Assembly (NCBI GenBank): GCA_016190375.1
Contig: JACPQR010000236.1
Location: 1-55,899, forward strand
Reading direction: 5' to 3'
Length of the DNA: 55,899 nt
From: Deltaproteobacteria bacterium
GTDB lineage: Bacteria > Myxococcota_A > Polyangia > JACPQR01
Numbering within the stretch: position 1 is the stretch's first letter; every line of letters starts with the position of its first letter. Shown here piece by piece: positions 26,801 to 35,515 of the stretch. The translations under genes and the position numbers were made by a program. The notes beneath the pieces are model-generated. The model was not told the origin of the DNA. It saw nothing but the letters and a program-made list of their open reading frames with translations, and searched no databases.

Positions 26801-29584
26801 GAGCAGGCGGCGCGGGGCCTCGATGGCACCGCCGCCCCGGCTCGCGTCCTGGCCTCGCTGACCCGCGCGGCGGAGGCCTGGGCGGATCTGGGCGAGCCGG
26901 CGAGGGCCGTTCAGCTCTACGGCCGCGCCGAGGCGCTCGCGCCCGACGAATGGGGCGTTGCCGACGCGCTGGAGCGCGCCCTGGCGGATGAGGGGAACCT
27001 CGACGCCCTCGCCGAGCGCTGCCGCGCCGACCTGACTCGGGACGATCCGCGCACGAAGCTGCTCGCAGCCGATCGGCTTCAGTTCGTCCTGGGCGCGCTC
27101 CGAGGGGACGATGAGGGCGCAGTTTCGGCGCTCGATCGACTCGCGGAGATCAAGCCCGACCATCTGCCCACGCTGCGGGCCCTCGAGCGACGCCACCTGG
27201 CCGCGAGTCGGACCGGCGCGCTCGGGGCCGTCTACGCTCGGATGGCGGACGCCCTGGCCGGCGGTCCGGGGCCCCAAGCGCCGGGGCCTTCGGCGAGCGA
27301 CTCTCCTGTCGGCTCGTGTGCCGACGCATCGGCTTACTGCCGCGCCGCGGCGCGCCTCGCCGACCTGACCGACGGAGCGCCGCCGTTCGGCTCCGTCGAG
27401 CTCGCGGTGATGGCAGCCGAAGGAGGAGGCGGGTGGGCTCTGCGCTACCTGGAGGCCCACGCACGCCTCGAGAGGGACCAGCTCGCCTTCGCCGAAGTAT
27501 GCAAGCGGCTCGGCGCCTCGGCGTCGCGGCCGCAGGAGAAGGCGGCCTACCTGACGCGCGAGGGCACCGCGAGGCTGGCCCTCGGAGACGTTCGCGCGGC
27601 CGCACTCGCGCTCGAGGGCGCGACGGCCGCGGTGCCCGACCACCTCGTCGCGCTCCGGCTGCTCGCGCAGGCTACCACGGAGCTCGCGATTGACGAGCAG
27701 GCGGCGAGGGCCCATGAAGCCGCGGCCCGGTCGAGCCAGGTTCGGGCCCACGTGGCCGAGGACGCGTATCTGGCGGGTCGCAGGTACCAGGATCTGGTGC
27801 GAGACCCGGCGCGAGCGCTCGAGGCGCTGGGAATCGTGCTCGAGGTCGATCCGGCGTACCTCGACGCATACGATCGCGCCGTCGGCCTCTTGCGGGCCGA
27901 AGGCCGGCATTCGGACGTCATCGGCGCGTGCCAGCGGCGCATCGCCGCGGGCGGACCGCCCGAGCTGCTCGGGCGACTCTGGCTCGAGCTCGCAGGCGCG
28001 CGGCTGGCCACGGCCGACCGGGCCGGCGCCAAGGACGCCCTCAGGGAGTCCTGCCGGGTGGGCGGCGACCAGCCGGATGCGCTGCGCCGGCTTGCGGAGT
28101 TGCTCGTCGAGGACGGCGAGCACCTCGACGCGACGAGCACCCTCATCCGGCTCGGGAAGATCACGGCGGACAGGGACGAGCTCCGCCGGATCTTCTGCCG
28201 CCTCGGCGAGATCTACGAGGACAAGCTGCCGGACGCGAAGCGCGCGGAGGCGAGCTACCGCAAGGCGCTGGAGCTCGAGGAGCACGATCTCGAGATCCTC
28301 GAACGCCTCTCGAGGCTCTACATCAGGCAGGGCGACTGGGTCCAGGCGCGCGAGGTCACGGCGAAGCTCGTGCAGCTCGCGCCCGACGCTCAGCGCAAGC
28401 GCGAGCACAGGGCCGCGCTGTCGCGCATCTTCGAGGAGGGGCTGCACGACGGACGCAGCGCCGAGGCGCAGCTCGAGGAGGCGCGCCGCGAGGCGCCCAC
28501 GGATGCCCTGACAATCTCCTCCTTGTACGAGTTCTACAAGCGCCAGGGCGCCGGGCCCGCGCTGGCGATCCACCTGGATCGAGCGGCGGCAGACGTTCGC
28601 CGCGTTCTCGCGGCCTCTCCCTTCGACGACGTCGCGTACCACACGCTGTTTCAGACCATGGGATGGCGTGGCAGCCCCGCCGGAGCGCGCGCGGTCGCCG
28701 AGATCCTCGTGGTGCTCGGCAAGCAGACCACCGAGGAGCGGGCGGCCATCTCGAGCACGCAGGCCCCCGGCGAGAAGACGGCGGACCCCGCGCTCGACGA
28801 GCTGCTCGCGCCATCCGCGATCGTCCCCGCGCTGCGCGAGATGCTGCGCCTCCTGTCGGAGACCTTCGCGAAGGCGTACCCCGTCGACCTGCGCTCGTTC
28901 GGAGTGACGAGGTCCGACCGCCTCTCCAGCAAGGGTCACCCGATCCGGGAGACGGCCCACCAGATGGCGCGCTGGTTCGGGCTCGGCGACATCGACATCT
29001 ACATCTCGCCCAGGGACGTGGGCGCGGCGGTCGTCCTGCCCGGCAGCCCTCCCGCGCTGGTCCTCGGGCGGGACCTGTTCGGCGCGACCGACGACGGCGA
29101 GCGGGCGTTCCTCCTGGCGAGGGCATTGAAGCTCGTGCAGGCTCACCTCGCCGTTCCGCTGCTCGTCGATCCCGCGGAGCTCGGGCTGATGCTCGCCGCC
29201 GTGGTCAAGCAGTTCGACACTTCGTTCGCGCCGCCGGGAATCGACGCGCCGGCCCTCGATGAACGCGCGCAGAAGCTCACGAAGCTGATACCCCGCAAGA
29301 TCCGCGATCCGCTCATGCCGTTCGCGCTCGAGTGCGCGGGCGCGCGTGCGCTCGATCCGGCAGCGATCCAGGCGGGCGCGATCGAGCTGGCGGACCGGGC
29401 GGGTCTCGTCGTCTCCGGGTCGATCGCGGCCAGTCTCGGGGCGCTCCGCAAGCTCGCGGGCGACTTCGCCAGCGTCACGACGGTCGGGGAGCTGGAGGAG
29501 CACTCGGTGCGCCAGCCGACGGTGACGCGCCTGCTCGAGTTCGCGGTGTCCGACGCCTACTTCAAGCTGCGCGAGAGCCTGTGA
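23858..29584 (+). CDS. Giant TPR-repeat protein (second of a tandem pair)
   Basis: A protein of 1908 residues from GTG 23858, immediately after the upstream stop. Residues 1-45 are a charged opening (DDKKDPKKILPAESEDDW), and residues about 45-340 are Pro/Ala-rich and probably disordered, with TDLDKTQVARPLT resembling a phospho-acceptor segment. TPR-like helices run from about 345 to 1640 (ASYRKALELEEHDLEILER is a canonical unit). The last ~250 residues carry FGVTRSDRLSSKG, DIYISPRD and LPGSPPALVLGRDL, matching the C-terminus of the upstream paralogue. It overlaps nadD by four bases, so the three genes form one unit. Its partners are unknown. Confidence 0.85.
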   Translation: MATGDDKKDPKKILPAESEDDWLAAIDEWGSGLSGILEEATSAPTTEATVKTPAPKPAVFYRPPTEPIAPVIRERPAATAATDLDKTQVARPLTQDERDKLRRSDPPSSGFPQDLIPTKVGPRTAVPDAASPPSAAPGPVRPTRAPSPVPPRPKFLAEPPATLPGQGPTPRPFGPHPRRGGPPKPSAPPPRPSTGARKAVPEPGRGSTTPRTEPPRAEPSILTFDEPETALFGEPQAAPPHDTLESVPEASPTVISLAPQGGQAAALHDDEEPSVTVLEGAAAAEIESIIAAEDDADRDGLNLEETWAAEPTSPAVILEGDLDEDEPGAAPRPPERARTEIPFGATPDRAHDYWTARAAILEAQIAKAPDDDAAARILCEAARIFEQKLASPDRAVEALELARARAPRSLTPISALIRLSEEEGRWQDVERLVDEALEVELTADERLALLAYRAEIALSVRRDAVRAAESVAAARKLAPRDPHVALLAAEIAFTDGREDELCDRLAALEAGPGGVAALVLLLRGSALERKGDPAGALREYRAAIEREPSLGGAQIAVERTALASGDTQAAEEAASRLAAALGDAPEAAAIRYRGLRLATLASRSSPSEAASRLCELPATRARLAAVVAAARQAGDHEAMIRAATALADLSDGSEKAALWEVAASSLASSGRVDEAAESLARAATADPEFGPAIFAEEEHLRRTGQIQRAAERHAMFGEEHEAVALFEARGMSADALSLLDRVGAGPVARALAEALEIDRGGWAKVSMRRAEAVREDSDLGDLAGMLHALAFCQLAHLGDAEGATATLERVRLLAPDDPSSASAPWVAPPRRLPGTAGEAALAHAEATRSPEDGRAASAFVREGWALEAAGDAEGAARAYEAALSRAPGQPLAAAALCRLAWSAPMDPEGAAALARAAAGLGGGRAVHDRILAARAVADLDPAAALGDLQAAIAARGQSVDRALFDLAVELSPPGPARAELLEQAARGLDGTAAPARVLASLTRAAEAWADLGEPARAVQLYGRAEALAPDEWGVADALERALADEGNLDALAERCRADLTRDDPRTKLLAADRLQFVLGALRGDDEGAVSALDRLAEIKPDHLPTLRALERRHLAASRTGALGAVYARMADALAGGPGPQAPGPSASDSPVGSCADASAYCRAAARLADLTDGAPPFGSVELAVMAAEGGGGWALRYLEAHARLERDQLAFAEVCKRLGASASRPQEKAAYLTREGTARLALGDVRAAALALEGATAAVPDHLVALRLLAQATTELAIDEQAARAHEAAARSSQVRAHVAEDAYLAGRRYQDLVRDPARALEALGIVLEVDPAYLDAYDRAVGLLRAEGRHSDVIGACQRRIAAGGPPELLGRLWLELAGARLATADRAGAKDALRESCRVGGDQPDALRRLAELLVEDGEHLDATSTLIRLGKITADRDELRRIFCRLGEIYEDKLPDAKRAEASYRKALELEEHDLEILERLSRLYIRQGDWVQAREVTAKLVQLAPDAQRKREHRAALSRIFEEGLHDGRSAEAQLEEARREAPTDALTISSLYEFYKRQGAGPALAIHLDRAAADVRRVLAASPFDDVAYHTLFQTMGWRGSPAGARAVAEILVVLGKQTTEERAAISSTQAPGEKTADPALDELLAPSAIVPALREMLRLLSETFAKAYPVDLRSFGVTRSDRLSSKGHPIRETAHQMARWFGLGDIDIYISPRDVGAAVVLPGSPPALVLGRDLFGATDDGERAFLLARALKLVQAHLAVPLLVDPAELGLMLAAVVKQFDTSFAPPGIDAPALDERAQKLTKLIPRKIRDPLMPFALECAGARALDPAAIQAGAIELADRAGLVVSGSIAASLGALRKLAGDFASVTTVGELEEHSVRQPTVTRLLEFAVSDAYFKLRESL

Positions 29585-30150
29585 ACGCTGCCGGTCGCGC
29601 GCCGGAGCTCGCCGTCTTCGGCGGGAGCTTCAACCCGCCTCACGTCGCCCATGTGCTCGCCGTCGCGTACGTCCTCGCCGCCGAGGCGGTCGAGCGAGTC
29701 GTCGTGGTCCCGACCTTCCAGCATCCGTTCCAGAAGGCTCTCGCCCCGTTCGACGACCGCCTCGAGATGTGCCGGCTGGCATTCGAGGACCTGAGGCGGG
29801 TCGAGGTGTCCAGCCTCGAGCGCGAGCTGGGGGGCGACAGCTACACCGTCCGCACGCTCGAGGCGCTCCACGCCCGGGAGCCCTCCATGAGCCTCGCGCT
29901 CTGCATCGGCGCCGACGTGCTGGCGGAGCGGCACCTGTGGCACCGCGCAGAGCAGGTGGAGGAGCTCGCCAGGCAGATCGTCCTCGGCCGCCAGGGCTTC
30001 GATTCCCCGCCCGGTGCGTCGCCGCCGCTTCCCCAGGTGAGCTCGACCGAGATCCGGCGCCGTCTCGCCGCCTCCGAGGACGTCGGCCCTCTCGTCCCGT
30101 TGCGCGTGCGCCGTTACATAGAGGAGCACGGGCTCTACCGGCAGGCGTGA
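29581..30150 (+). CDS. nadD: Nicotinate-nucleotide adenylyltransferase
   Basis: Joins ATP and nicotinate mononucleotide to form deamido-NAD, an essential step of NAD synthesis. The protein has 189 residues from GTG 29581, overlapping the upstream stop as GTGA. The nucleotidyltransferase signature FGGSFNPPHVAH (H-x-G-H type loop, here HVAH) is at residues 13-24, and SSTEIRRRL near residue 152 is the ATP-binding ISSTxIR motif. Length and motifs are normal. It is followed without a gap by the DUF2520 gene. Confidence 0.9.
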   Translation: MNAAGRAPELAVFGGSFNPPHVAHVLAVAYVLAAEAVERVVVVPTFQHPFQKALAPFDDRLEMCRLAFEDLRRVEVSSLERELGGDSYTVRTLEALHAREPSMSLALCIGADVLAERHLWHRAEQVEELARQIVLGRQGFDSPPGASPPLPQVSSTEIRRRLAASEDVGPLVPLRVRRYIEEHGLYRQA

Positions 30151-30965
30151 TGGCCGCCCCGTCCGTCTTCCTGGTCGGGTCCGGCGCCGCGGCGACGGCG
30201 CTCGCGATGGCGCTCTCGCGCGCGGGCGTGAGCGTGCTCGGCATTCACGGTCGGTCCGCACGGAAGGTCAGGGAGGCGGCGAGCCGGGCGCGGGTCGAGG
30301 CGTCGGCCGGACGGTTCCCCGCCGCGCTGGGGCTCGCCGACGTCGTCTGGATCGCCGTGTCGGACGACGCCATCCGCTCCGTCGCGACCAGCCTCGCGCG
30401 GTCGGGGATCCTCGGCCGCCGCCAGATCGTGCTGCACGCGTCGGGTGTCTGGGGGCGAGAGGTGCTCGTCCCGCTGGCGCCGGCGGTGCGGGCCACCGGT
30501 TCCCTGCACCCGTTGCAATCGCTCGCGGAGCCGGCCCTCGCCGCGGCCTCCCTTCGCGGCGCGACGTTCGCGGTCGAGGGCGACGCCATCGCGCGCAGGG
30601 CGGGAGCGGCCATCGCGCGCGCCCTCGGAGGCCGGCCGGTCACGATCCCCACTCGCAGCAAGGCGCTCTACCACGCGGCCGCGTCGATGACCTCGAACGG
30701 GACGGTCGGCGTGGTCGCGGCCGCGGTGGATGCGCTCGTGGCCTCGGGCTTGCCGCGCTCTCGCGCGCTCCGGATCCTCGTGCCGCTCCTCGAAGGCACC
30801 GTAGGGAACCTGACCACGCTGGGTCTGCCGTCCGCGTTGACGGGCCCGGTCGCGCGCGGAGATCGGAAGACGATCGCGGCTCACCGCGCAGCGCTTTCTC
30901 ACGTGAGCGGCCTCCTGCCACTGTACGACGCGCTCGTCCGGGCCCAGCGGCGGATCTCGACGTGA
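30150..30965 (+). CDS. Rossmann-fold and DUF2520 domain oxidoreductase-like protein
   Basis: A protein of 271 residues, starting in the TGATG overlap with nadD. FLVGSGAAATALAMAL is an NAD(P)-binding Rossmann loop. VWIAVSDDAI and HASGVWG are typical of the DUF2520 family, whose N-terminal half resembles NADP oxidoreductases; GSLHPLQSL and a C-terminal helical domain (YHAAASMTSNGTVG) complete it. Family members are often encoded beside pantothenate or NAD biosynthesis genes, consistent with the nadD neighbour. The substrate is not established. Confidence 0.85.
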   Translation: MAAPSVFLVGSGAAATALAMALSRAGVSVLGIHGRSARKVREAASRARVEASAGRFPAALGLADVVWIAVSDDAIRSVATSLARSGILGRRQIVLHASGVWGREVLVPLAPAVRATGSLHPLQSLAEPALAAASLRGATFAVEGDAIARRAGAAIARALGGRPVTIPTRSKALYHAAASMTSNGTVGVVAAAVDALVASGLPRSRALRILVPLLEGTVGNLTTLGLPSALTGPVARGDRKTIAAHRAALSHVSGLLPLYDALVRAQRRIST

Positions 30966-31002
30966 AGCCGCACGGCGTCTCGTCGCATGATAGGATCCCC
31001 TC

Positions 31003-31569
31003 GTGTTCGAGACGATCATCGAGCCCTCGCCTCCGCTGCGGCGCTTCACGCGCGCGGAGCTGGCCCGCCTGGTCGCGCTCGGGTTCTTCCGCGAGGACGA
31101 GCGCGTCGAGCTCATCCATGGATGCCTCGTCCGCATGACACCACCAGGACCGCCCCACAGCAGCGCCGTCGACCGCCTCGCCGAGATCCTGCTGCCTCGT
31201 CTGCTCGGCAGGGCACGGGTGAGAATCCAGCAGCCCTTCGCCGCGTCGGATGACTCGGAGCCCGAGCCCGACGTGGCGGTGGTCCCGATCGGCGACTACT
31301 CCGTGGATCATCCGCACAGCGCCTCCCTGATCGTCGAGGTCGCGGACTCGTCCCTCGCCTATGACCGCAAGACCAAGGGTCCGCTCTACGCGGCATCTGC
31401 CGTGCCCGAGTACTGGGTAGTCAACGTGCCCGAGCGCACCGTCGAGGTCCACACGGCGCCGGAGCCGGGCGCCTACGCGCGCCTCGAGATCGTCCGGTCG
31501 GGGGTGCTCGGCCTCTCCGCTTTCCCGGACGTCGAGGTCCAGGTGGCGGAGCTGTTTCCCCGTCAGTAG
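31003..31569 (+). CDS. Uma2-family protein (DUF820, putative restriction-endonuclease fold)
   Basis: A protein of 188 residues from GTG 31003. The full family signature is present: ERVELIHGCLVRM, EPEPDVAVV, LIVEVADSS, YDRKTKGPLYA and VPEYWVVNV. D/E residues in EPDVAVV and the E in VEVADSS, with Lys in KTKGPLY, fit a PD-(D/E)xK nuclease-like site, which is more complete than in the 1583-2254 protein. The cellular role of Uma2 proteins is unknown. The gene converges with the histidine kinase gene, whose stop overlaps its end by seven bases. Confidence 0.85.
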   Translation: MFETIIEPSPPLRRFTRAELARLVALGFFREDERVELIHGCLVRMTPPGPPHSSAVDRLAEILLPRLLGRARVRIQQPFAASDDSEPEPDVAVVPIGDYSVDHPHSASLIVEVADSSLAYDRKTKGPLYAASAVPEYWVVNVPERTVEVHTAPEPGAYARLEIVRSGVLGLSAFPDVEVQVAELFPRQ

Positions 31570-33572
31570 CTCGCCGCCGGCTGCTCGGCGTGCTCCACTT
31601 TCGCTGGTCCGAACGGCAACGTGAAGTGGAAGGTCGTGGTGGCCCCGGGCGTGCTCTCCACCCAGATCCGGCCGCCGTGGGCCTCGATCAGGCCCTTGCA
31701 GATGTACAGGCCCAGGCCCAGCCCCTCCTTCCGCGCGTCGCGGACCGCGCGCGCGCGCTTGAACCGGTCGAAGAGCTCGGGCAGCTCCTCGCCTGGGATC
31801 CCGGGGCCGCGGTTGCTCACGCTGACCTCGGTCTCGCGATCGTTGCCCGTGACGACCACGGCGATCGGCTCGCCAGCCGCGCCGTACTTCGCGGCGTTGT
31901 TCAGGAGGTTCGTGAGGACCTGCGTGATCCGTTCGGGATCGGCCACAGCGGTTCGCCCGTCCGTCTCGACGCGGCAGATGCATCGCACCTCGCTTTGGTC
32001 GCAGACCTCGACGACCAAGCGGGCCAGATCGACCTCCCTTGGCTCGAGCGTCAGGCGCTTGGCCTCGATCCGCGAAGCGTCCGACAGGTCGTCGACCATG
32101 CGGCGAAGCCCGCGGGCGGCCGAGTCGATGCGCGCGAGGGCCTTCGCCTCGGTCGCTGAGAGCGGCTCGCGGGCCCTGAGCGTGCGGAGGAGGTCGAGGC
32201 TCAGGCTGATCGCCGTCAAGGGCTGCCGCAGGTCGTGCGCCACGACAGTCGCCCACTCCTCCCGCAGGCGCTCTAGCTCGAGCATCGCCGAGAGCTCCGA
32301 GCCGTGGGCCCTGCGGAGCTCCGCCTCGGCGGCCTTGCGCTGGCGGATGTCGCGGCCGATTCCGGAGACGCCGGCGACGCGGCCCGCGGGATCCACGATC
32401 GGGCTCAGCGTGAGGGAGATGTCGAGGAGGCTCCCGTCTTTTCGCTTCCGGATGGTCTCGAAGCACTCGATGTGGCCGCCGGCTCTGATGGCCTCGAAGA
32501 TCGGACCGAGCTCCGTCCGGAGGTCCAGCGGGACGATGGCGGAGATGTGGCGGCCGATCATCTCTTTCGCGGACCAGCCGTACTGGCGCTCGGCGGCCGA
32601 GTTCCAGTGGACGACGATGCCGTCGAGGTCGGTGGCGACGATCGTGTCGTCGGACGAACTGACGATGGTGGCGAGCTGAGCCCGCTCGAGCTCGCCGGCG
32701 CGCCGCTCCGCGTCCGCGCGGTTCAGCCAGCGCGCCGTGACCACCAGCGCCATGAGCGCGATCACGAACGCGAAGATCGCCAGGAGCGCCATGGCGTACC
32801 GGTTCGGGTAGAGGCCCGCCTCCTGCCCCATGAGGATCGCGAGACCCATGAGCGGGATCGCCAGCGCGCCCAGGAGAAGCCGGCGCGCCGCTCGGCCACC
32901 CTCGAGCTCGCTCGTCAGCACCGAGACGACGCCCGACTCCGGTCGTGCGCACAGGATCCCGAGCGCGAGGAGGAGCTGCGCGAGGGCAGCCAAGGGAGAG
33001 GTCCCGATGGCCGGTGGCGGCGCCGGCGTGCCGTAGAGAACCGTCGCGCCATAGATGTAGCCGGCCCACGCGGCCAGGGCCGGGATGGCCCCGGCGAGCG
33101 CCAGGATCTCCGCCGGCCGGATTCCGCGCCGCAGCCCGACGTCCAGCGTCAGCAGGGAAGAGGCCAAGAGCACGAAGGCGCCCGCGGTGATCGGAGAGGG
33201 CCGGAGCATTCCGCTCATTCCGGTCAGCGTCCGAGAGGGCGCCCCGAGCAAGAACGCGAGCTGCACGAGCATCGCCACCGCGATGATCGCGACCAGGCCA
33301 CAGGCTCCGAACGCGACCCAGCATCTGGTGCGGCGCTTGTCCTCCTTCCTCGCCAGGATCAGGAGCGCAGCGCCGAGGAGCGCCGCGCTCGATGCGCTCG
33401 CCGGCATCATGGCCGGAAGGCTGTGCAAGGGACGGTAGAGGAAGGGGACGTGGACGAGCCAGCCCACGACCGCGCCGACGCCGATCATCGCCGCCAGGAT
33501 CGCCGAGAGCCTCGACATGAAGAGCGCTCGCGCTGCAGTCCGCGAGGCAACTTGTCCGGCGACGGAGGTCAT
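31563..33572 (-). CDS. Membrane PAS-domain sensor histidine kinase
   Basis: A protein of 669 residues from ATG 33572; ATG 33518 is an alternative. About eight membrane segments fill residues 19-290 (VGWLVHVPFLYRP is a loop between them), resembling MASE-type integral sensors. A PAS domain follows (IVATDLDGIVVHWNSAAE, GIGRDIRQRK). The H-box VAHDLRQPLTAIS carries the phospho-accepting His, NLLNNAAKYG is the N-box, and GLGLGLYICKGL the G2 loop. It phosphorylates a response regulator not encoded here, so it is an orphan kinase. The ligand of the membrane domain is unknown. Confidence 0.9.
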   Translation of the reverse strand: MTSVAGQVASRTAARALFMSRLSAILAAMIGVGAVVGWLVHVPFLYRPLHSLPAMMPASASSAALLGAALLILARKEDKRRTRCWVAFGACGLVAIIAVAMLVQLAFLLGAPSRTLTGMSGMLRPSPITAGAFVLLASSLLTLDVGLRRGIRPAEILALAGAIPALAAWAGYIYGATVLYGTPAPPPAIGTSPLAALAQLLLALGILCARPESGVVSVLTSELEGGRAARRLLLGALAIPLMGLAILMGQEAGLYPNRYAMALLAIFAFVIALMALVVTARWLNRADAERRAGELERAQLATIVSSSDDTIVATDLDGIVVHWNSAAERQYGWSAKEMIGRHISAIVPLDLRTELGPIFEAIRAGGHIECFETIRKRKDGSLLDISLTLSPIVDPAGRVAGVSGIGRDIRQRKAAEAELRRAHGSELSAMLELERLREEWATVVAHDLRQPLTAISLSLDLLRTLRAREPLSATEAKALARIDSAARGLRRMVDDLSDASRIEAKRLTLEPREVDLARLVVEVCDQSEVRCICRVETDGRTAVADPERITQVLTNLLNNAAKYGAAGEPIAVVVTGNDRETEVSVSNRGPGIPGEELPELFDRFKRARAVRDARKEGLGLGLYICKGLIEAHGGRIWVESTPGATTTFHFTLPFGPAKVEHAEQPAASY

Positions 33573-33711
33573 CGAAGGCCGGCGGTGCCCACCCGCCGAG
33601 GTGAACGTACGGCCGGTGCGGGCCGGGACAACCCCGGGGTCCTCGGCGCGTTCGATCGCGCGACGCAGCGGCGATGCCGCACGGGCGGTCCGTGTGCTAC
33701 ACGAGCGTGAC

Positions 33712-34155
33712 ATGCGATCCGGTCAGATCCTCGTCCTTGTGATTGCGACGCTGTCGTGGAGTTGCGCCCGCCCGTGCGGGCGAGCTCCGGCTTCTCCGCC
33801 GCGATCTGCAATCGAGGCGCAGCCGAGCGCCCCGCCGCCTGCGACCATGGCGTCATCGCTCACGCGCTTGCCGTTCGACGCCTGCGGTCGATGGTCGGCA
33901 TGCGTGGACATCGACACCACGACTGGCGCTCTCGTCGGAGCGACGGATCCCACGATCTGCACGGACGCCCGCTTCCGCCGAGACCGGAGCGGCCGATCCG
34001 AGATCGTGATCGCCACACACGAAGGCCTGCGCTACGCCATGGGGCCTTGCGAGGAGTCGCTGCAGACGATGTTTCCGCCGGCGGTCGAGTGCCCGCCCAC
34101 GGCACAGGTCTCGCCCTGTCAAGGCGGTCCGGTGGGCAGGGGCAGCAGCGACTAG
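33712..34155 (+). CDS. Small lipoprotein of unknown function
   Basis: A protein of 147 residues. MRSGQILVLVIATLSWSC is a lipoprotein signal peptide with Cys 18 as the lipidation site. The mature part is short, Pro/Ala-rich at first, then holds six cysteines (DACGRWSACVDID, ICTDARF, GPCEE, VECPP) suggesting disulfides outside the inner membrane. No family is recognised. It is divergent from the histidine kinase gene; the repeat element at 34161 begins six bases after its stop. Confidence 0.65.
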   Translation: MRSGQILVLVIATLSWSCARPCGRAPASPPRSAIEAQPSAPPPATMASSLTRLPFDACGRWSACVDIDTTTGALVGATDPTICTDARFRRDRSGRSEIVIATHEGLRYAMGPCEESLQTMFPPAVECPPTAQVSPCQGGPVGRGSSD

Positions 34156-34160
34156 TCCCG

Positions 34161-34497
34161 CGCGGCAGAGGTCCGGCCAGGGGTTGGGTCGAGGGACGCG
34201 GGGCACGTCGCCGGAGAACAGGCAACAGGCAACAGGCAACAGGCAACCGGGAAGTGGCAGCCAACTCGCGATCAACGAGGTCGAGCGCAACCGCCAGGGC
34301 GAAGCGGCCCCTCGTCGGGCAGCCCCCGCGCACTTTCGGAACACCGCCTACCGGCTTCAAGCGCCGAAGACCGCACTTCGCGATCTGATCCGGCGGTTCC
34401 CCGTTGCCATTGCCTGTTGCCTGTTGCCTGTTCGTCCGGAGGAGCGGCCGCCAGCTGGGCACCACCGGCCCCAACCTCTGGCCGGACCTCTGCCGTG
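34161..34497. mobile_element. Palindromic element with inverted heptamer arrays
   Basis: It fills the convergent gap between the lipoprotein and epimerase stops. The ends are a 28-base inverted repeat with two mismatches (GCAGAGGTCCGGCCAG at 34165-34180 and its complement near 34478-34493). Inside the left half lies (AACAGGC)x4 at 34217-34244; inside the right half the complementary (GCCTGTT)x3 at 34412-34432. The centre has no gene. The right end up to 34432 recurs in part at 55835-55899, so this is a dispersed family. No transposase is present. Confidence 0.75.
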
Positions 34498-34502
34498 CGG
34501 CA

Positions 34503-35483
34503 CTAACGCGAATGCCAGCGGGCGAGGAGCTCCGCCTCGCGCTCGGCCGAGAGCTCGAGGCTGATCGCGCCGGCGGCTCGAGCCCATCGCAGCGTGTCGG
34601 CGGCGGTCTCGCCGAGCGGGCGGGGCGACAGGCCGGCGGCAAGAGCTCGCGAGGGGTCGAGCGCCAGCGCGAAGCGGTCCTCGTCGCTGCCGCTCCAGAG
34701 CGGCAGCGAGCTCGTGGTCTCGCCCTCCGACCTGAGGAAGCTCTCGTCCACCCAGGTCAGATGGGTGCCGGCCGGCGCGACGGCTGTCGCGATTGCGCCG
34801 AGCAGGTCGGCGAAGCCGAACGGCGGGGCGGGGCTCGCGACGTGGAAGACGCCCCCCGAGCGGCGCCCGAAGAGCCCGACCGCGAACGACGCGAGATCGC
34901 GCGCGTCGATGACCTGGATGGGACCCTCGTGAGGGCCCGGCGCGAGCACCTCGCCGCCGCGCGCCAGCCGGAGGACCCAGTGGGTGAACCGCCCGGTGTG
35001 GTCGTGGGGGCCGACGACGTACGTCGGGCGGAGGATGAGCACGTCGGAGCCGAAGGCCTCGCGCGCCGCGCGCTCGCACCGGACCTTCAGAGCGCCGTAC
35101 GCCTCGTTGCTCATCTGGACGGGTTCGGGACCGACCAGCTCGGCGAGCGGCGCGTCCTCGTTGGCTCCCGGTCCGGGCAGCGGGGCGTAGGCCGAGACGC
35201 TGGAGATCAGCGCGTAGCGCCCGGCGCGCCTTCCGAGCGCCGCCGCGAGGCTCCGGACCTGCGCGGGCCAGTAGGCGCAGACGTCCACGGTCGCGTCCCA
35301 CTCGCCCTCCGAGAGGACCGAGAGATCCACGTCTCGGTCCGCGTGCAGGTGCCGGGCGCGCGGGAAGAGGTCCGCGCCGGTCCGCCCTCGATGGAGCAGC
35401 GTGACCTCGTGCCCCGAGGCCAGTGCCGCCTCGACGATGTGCCTCCCCACGAACCGCGTGCCGCCGATCACCAGGACGCGCAT
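34503..35483 (-). CDS. NAD-dependent epimerase/dehydratase family protein
   Basis: A protein of 326 residues from ATG 35483. The dinucleotide loop VIGGTRFVGRHIV starts at residue 5; LLHRGRT follows the second strand, and ISSVSAYAP and RPTYVVGPHDHTGRF are typical of atypical/extended SDR proteins of the isoflavone-reductase-like or CSP41-like type. The usual YxxxK is represented by YGALKVRCE near residue 133. The substrate cannot be inferred. It is transcribed leftwards from the murJ-like gene, 32 bases downstream of it. Confidence 0.82.
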   Translation of the reverse strand: MRVLVIGGTRFVGRHIVEAALASGHEVTLLHRGRTGADLFPRARHLHADRDVDLSVLSEGEWDATVDVCAYWPAQVRSLAAALGRRAGRYALISSVSAYAPLPGPGANEDAPLAELVGPEPVQMSNEAYGALKVRCERAAREAFGSDVLILRPTYVVGPHDHTGRFTHWVLRLARGGEVLAPGPHEGPIQVIDARDLASFAVGLFGRRSGGVFHVASPAPPFGFADLLGAIATAVAPAGTHLTWVDESFLRSEGETTSSLPLWSGSDEDRFALALDPSRALAAGLSPRPLGETAADTLRWARAAGAISLELSAEREAELLARWHSR

Positions 35484-35515
35484 CGGGCCCGAGGGTAGCC
35501 GATCTGGCGGCGGGT

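Noticed and set aside
24257..29503. 1748-residue open frame on the minus strand
   Set aside because: Antisense shadow of the second giant TPR gene; Arg/Gly-rich composition and no family motif.
34217..34244. Heptamer tandem array considered as a CRISPR array
   Set aside because: Units are 7 bases without spacers, and no cas gene is present; it is part of a palindromic element.
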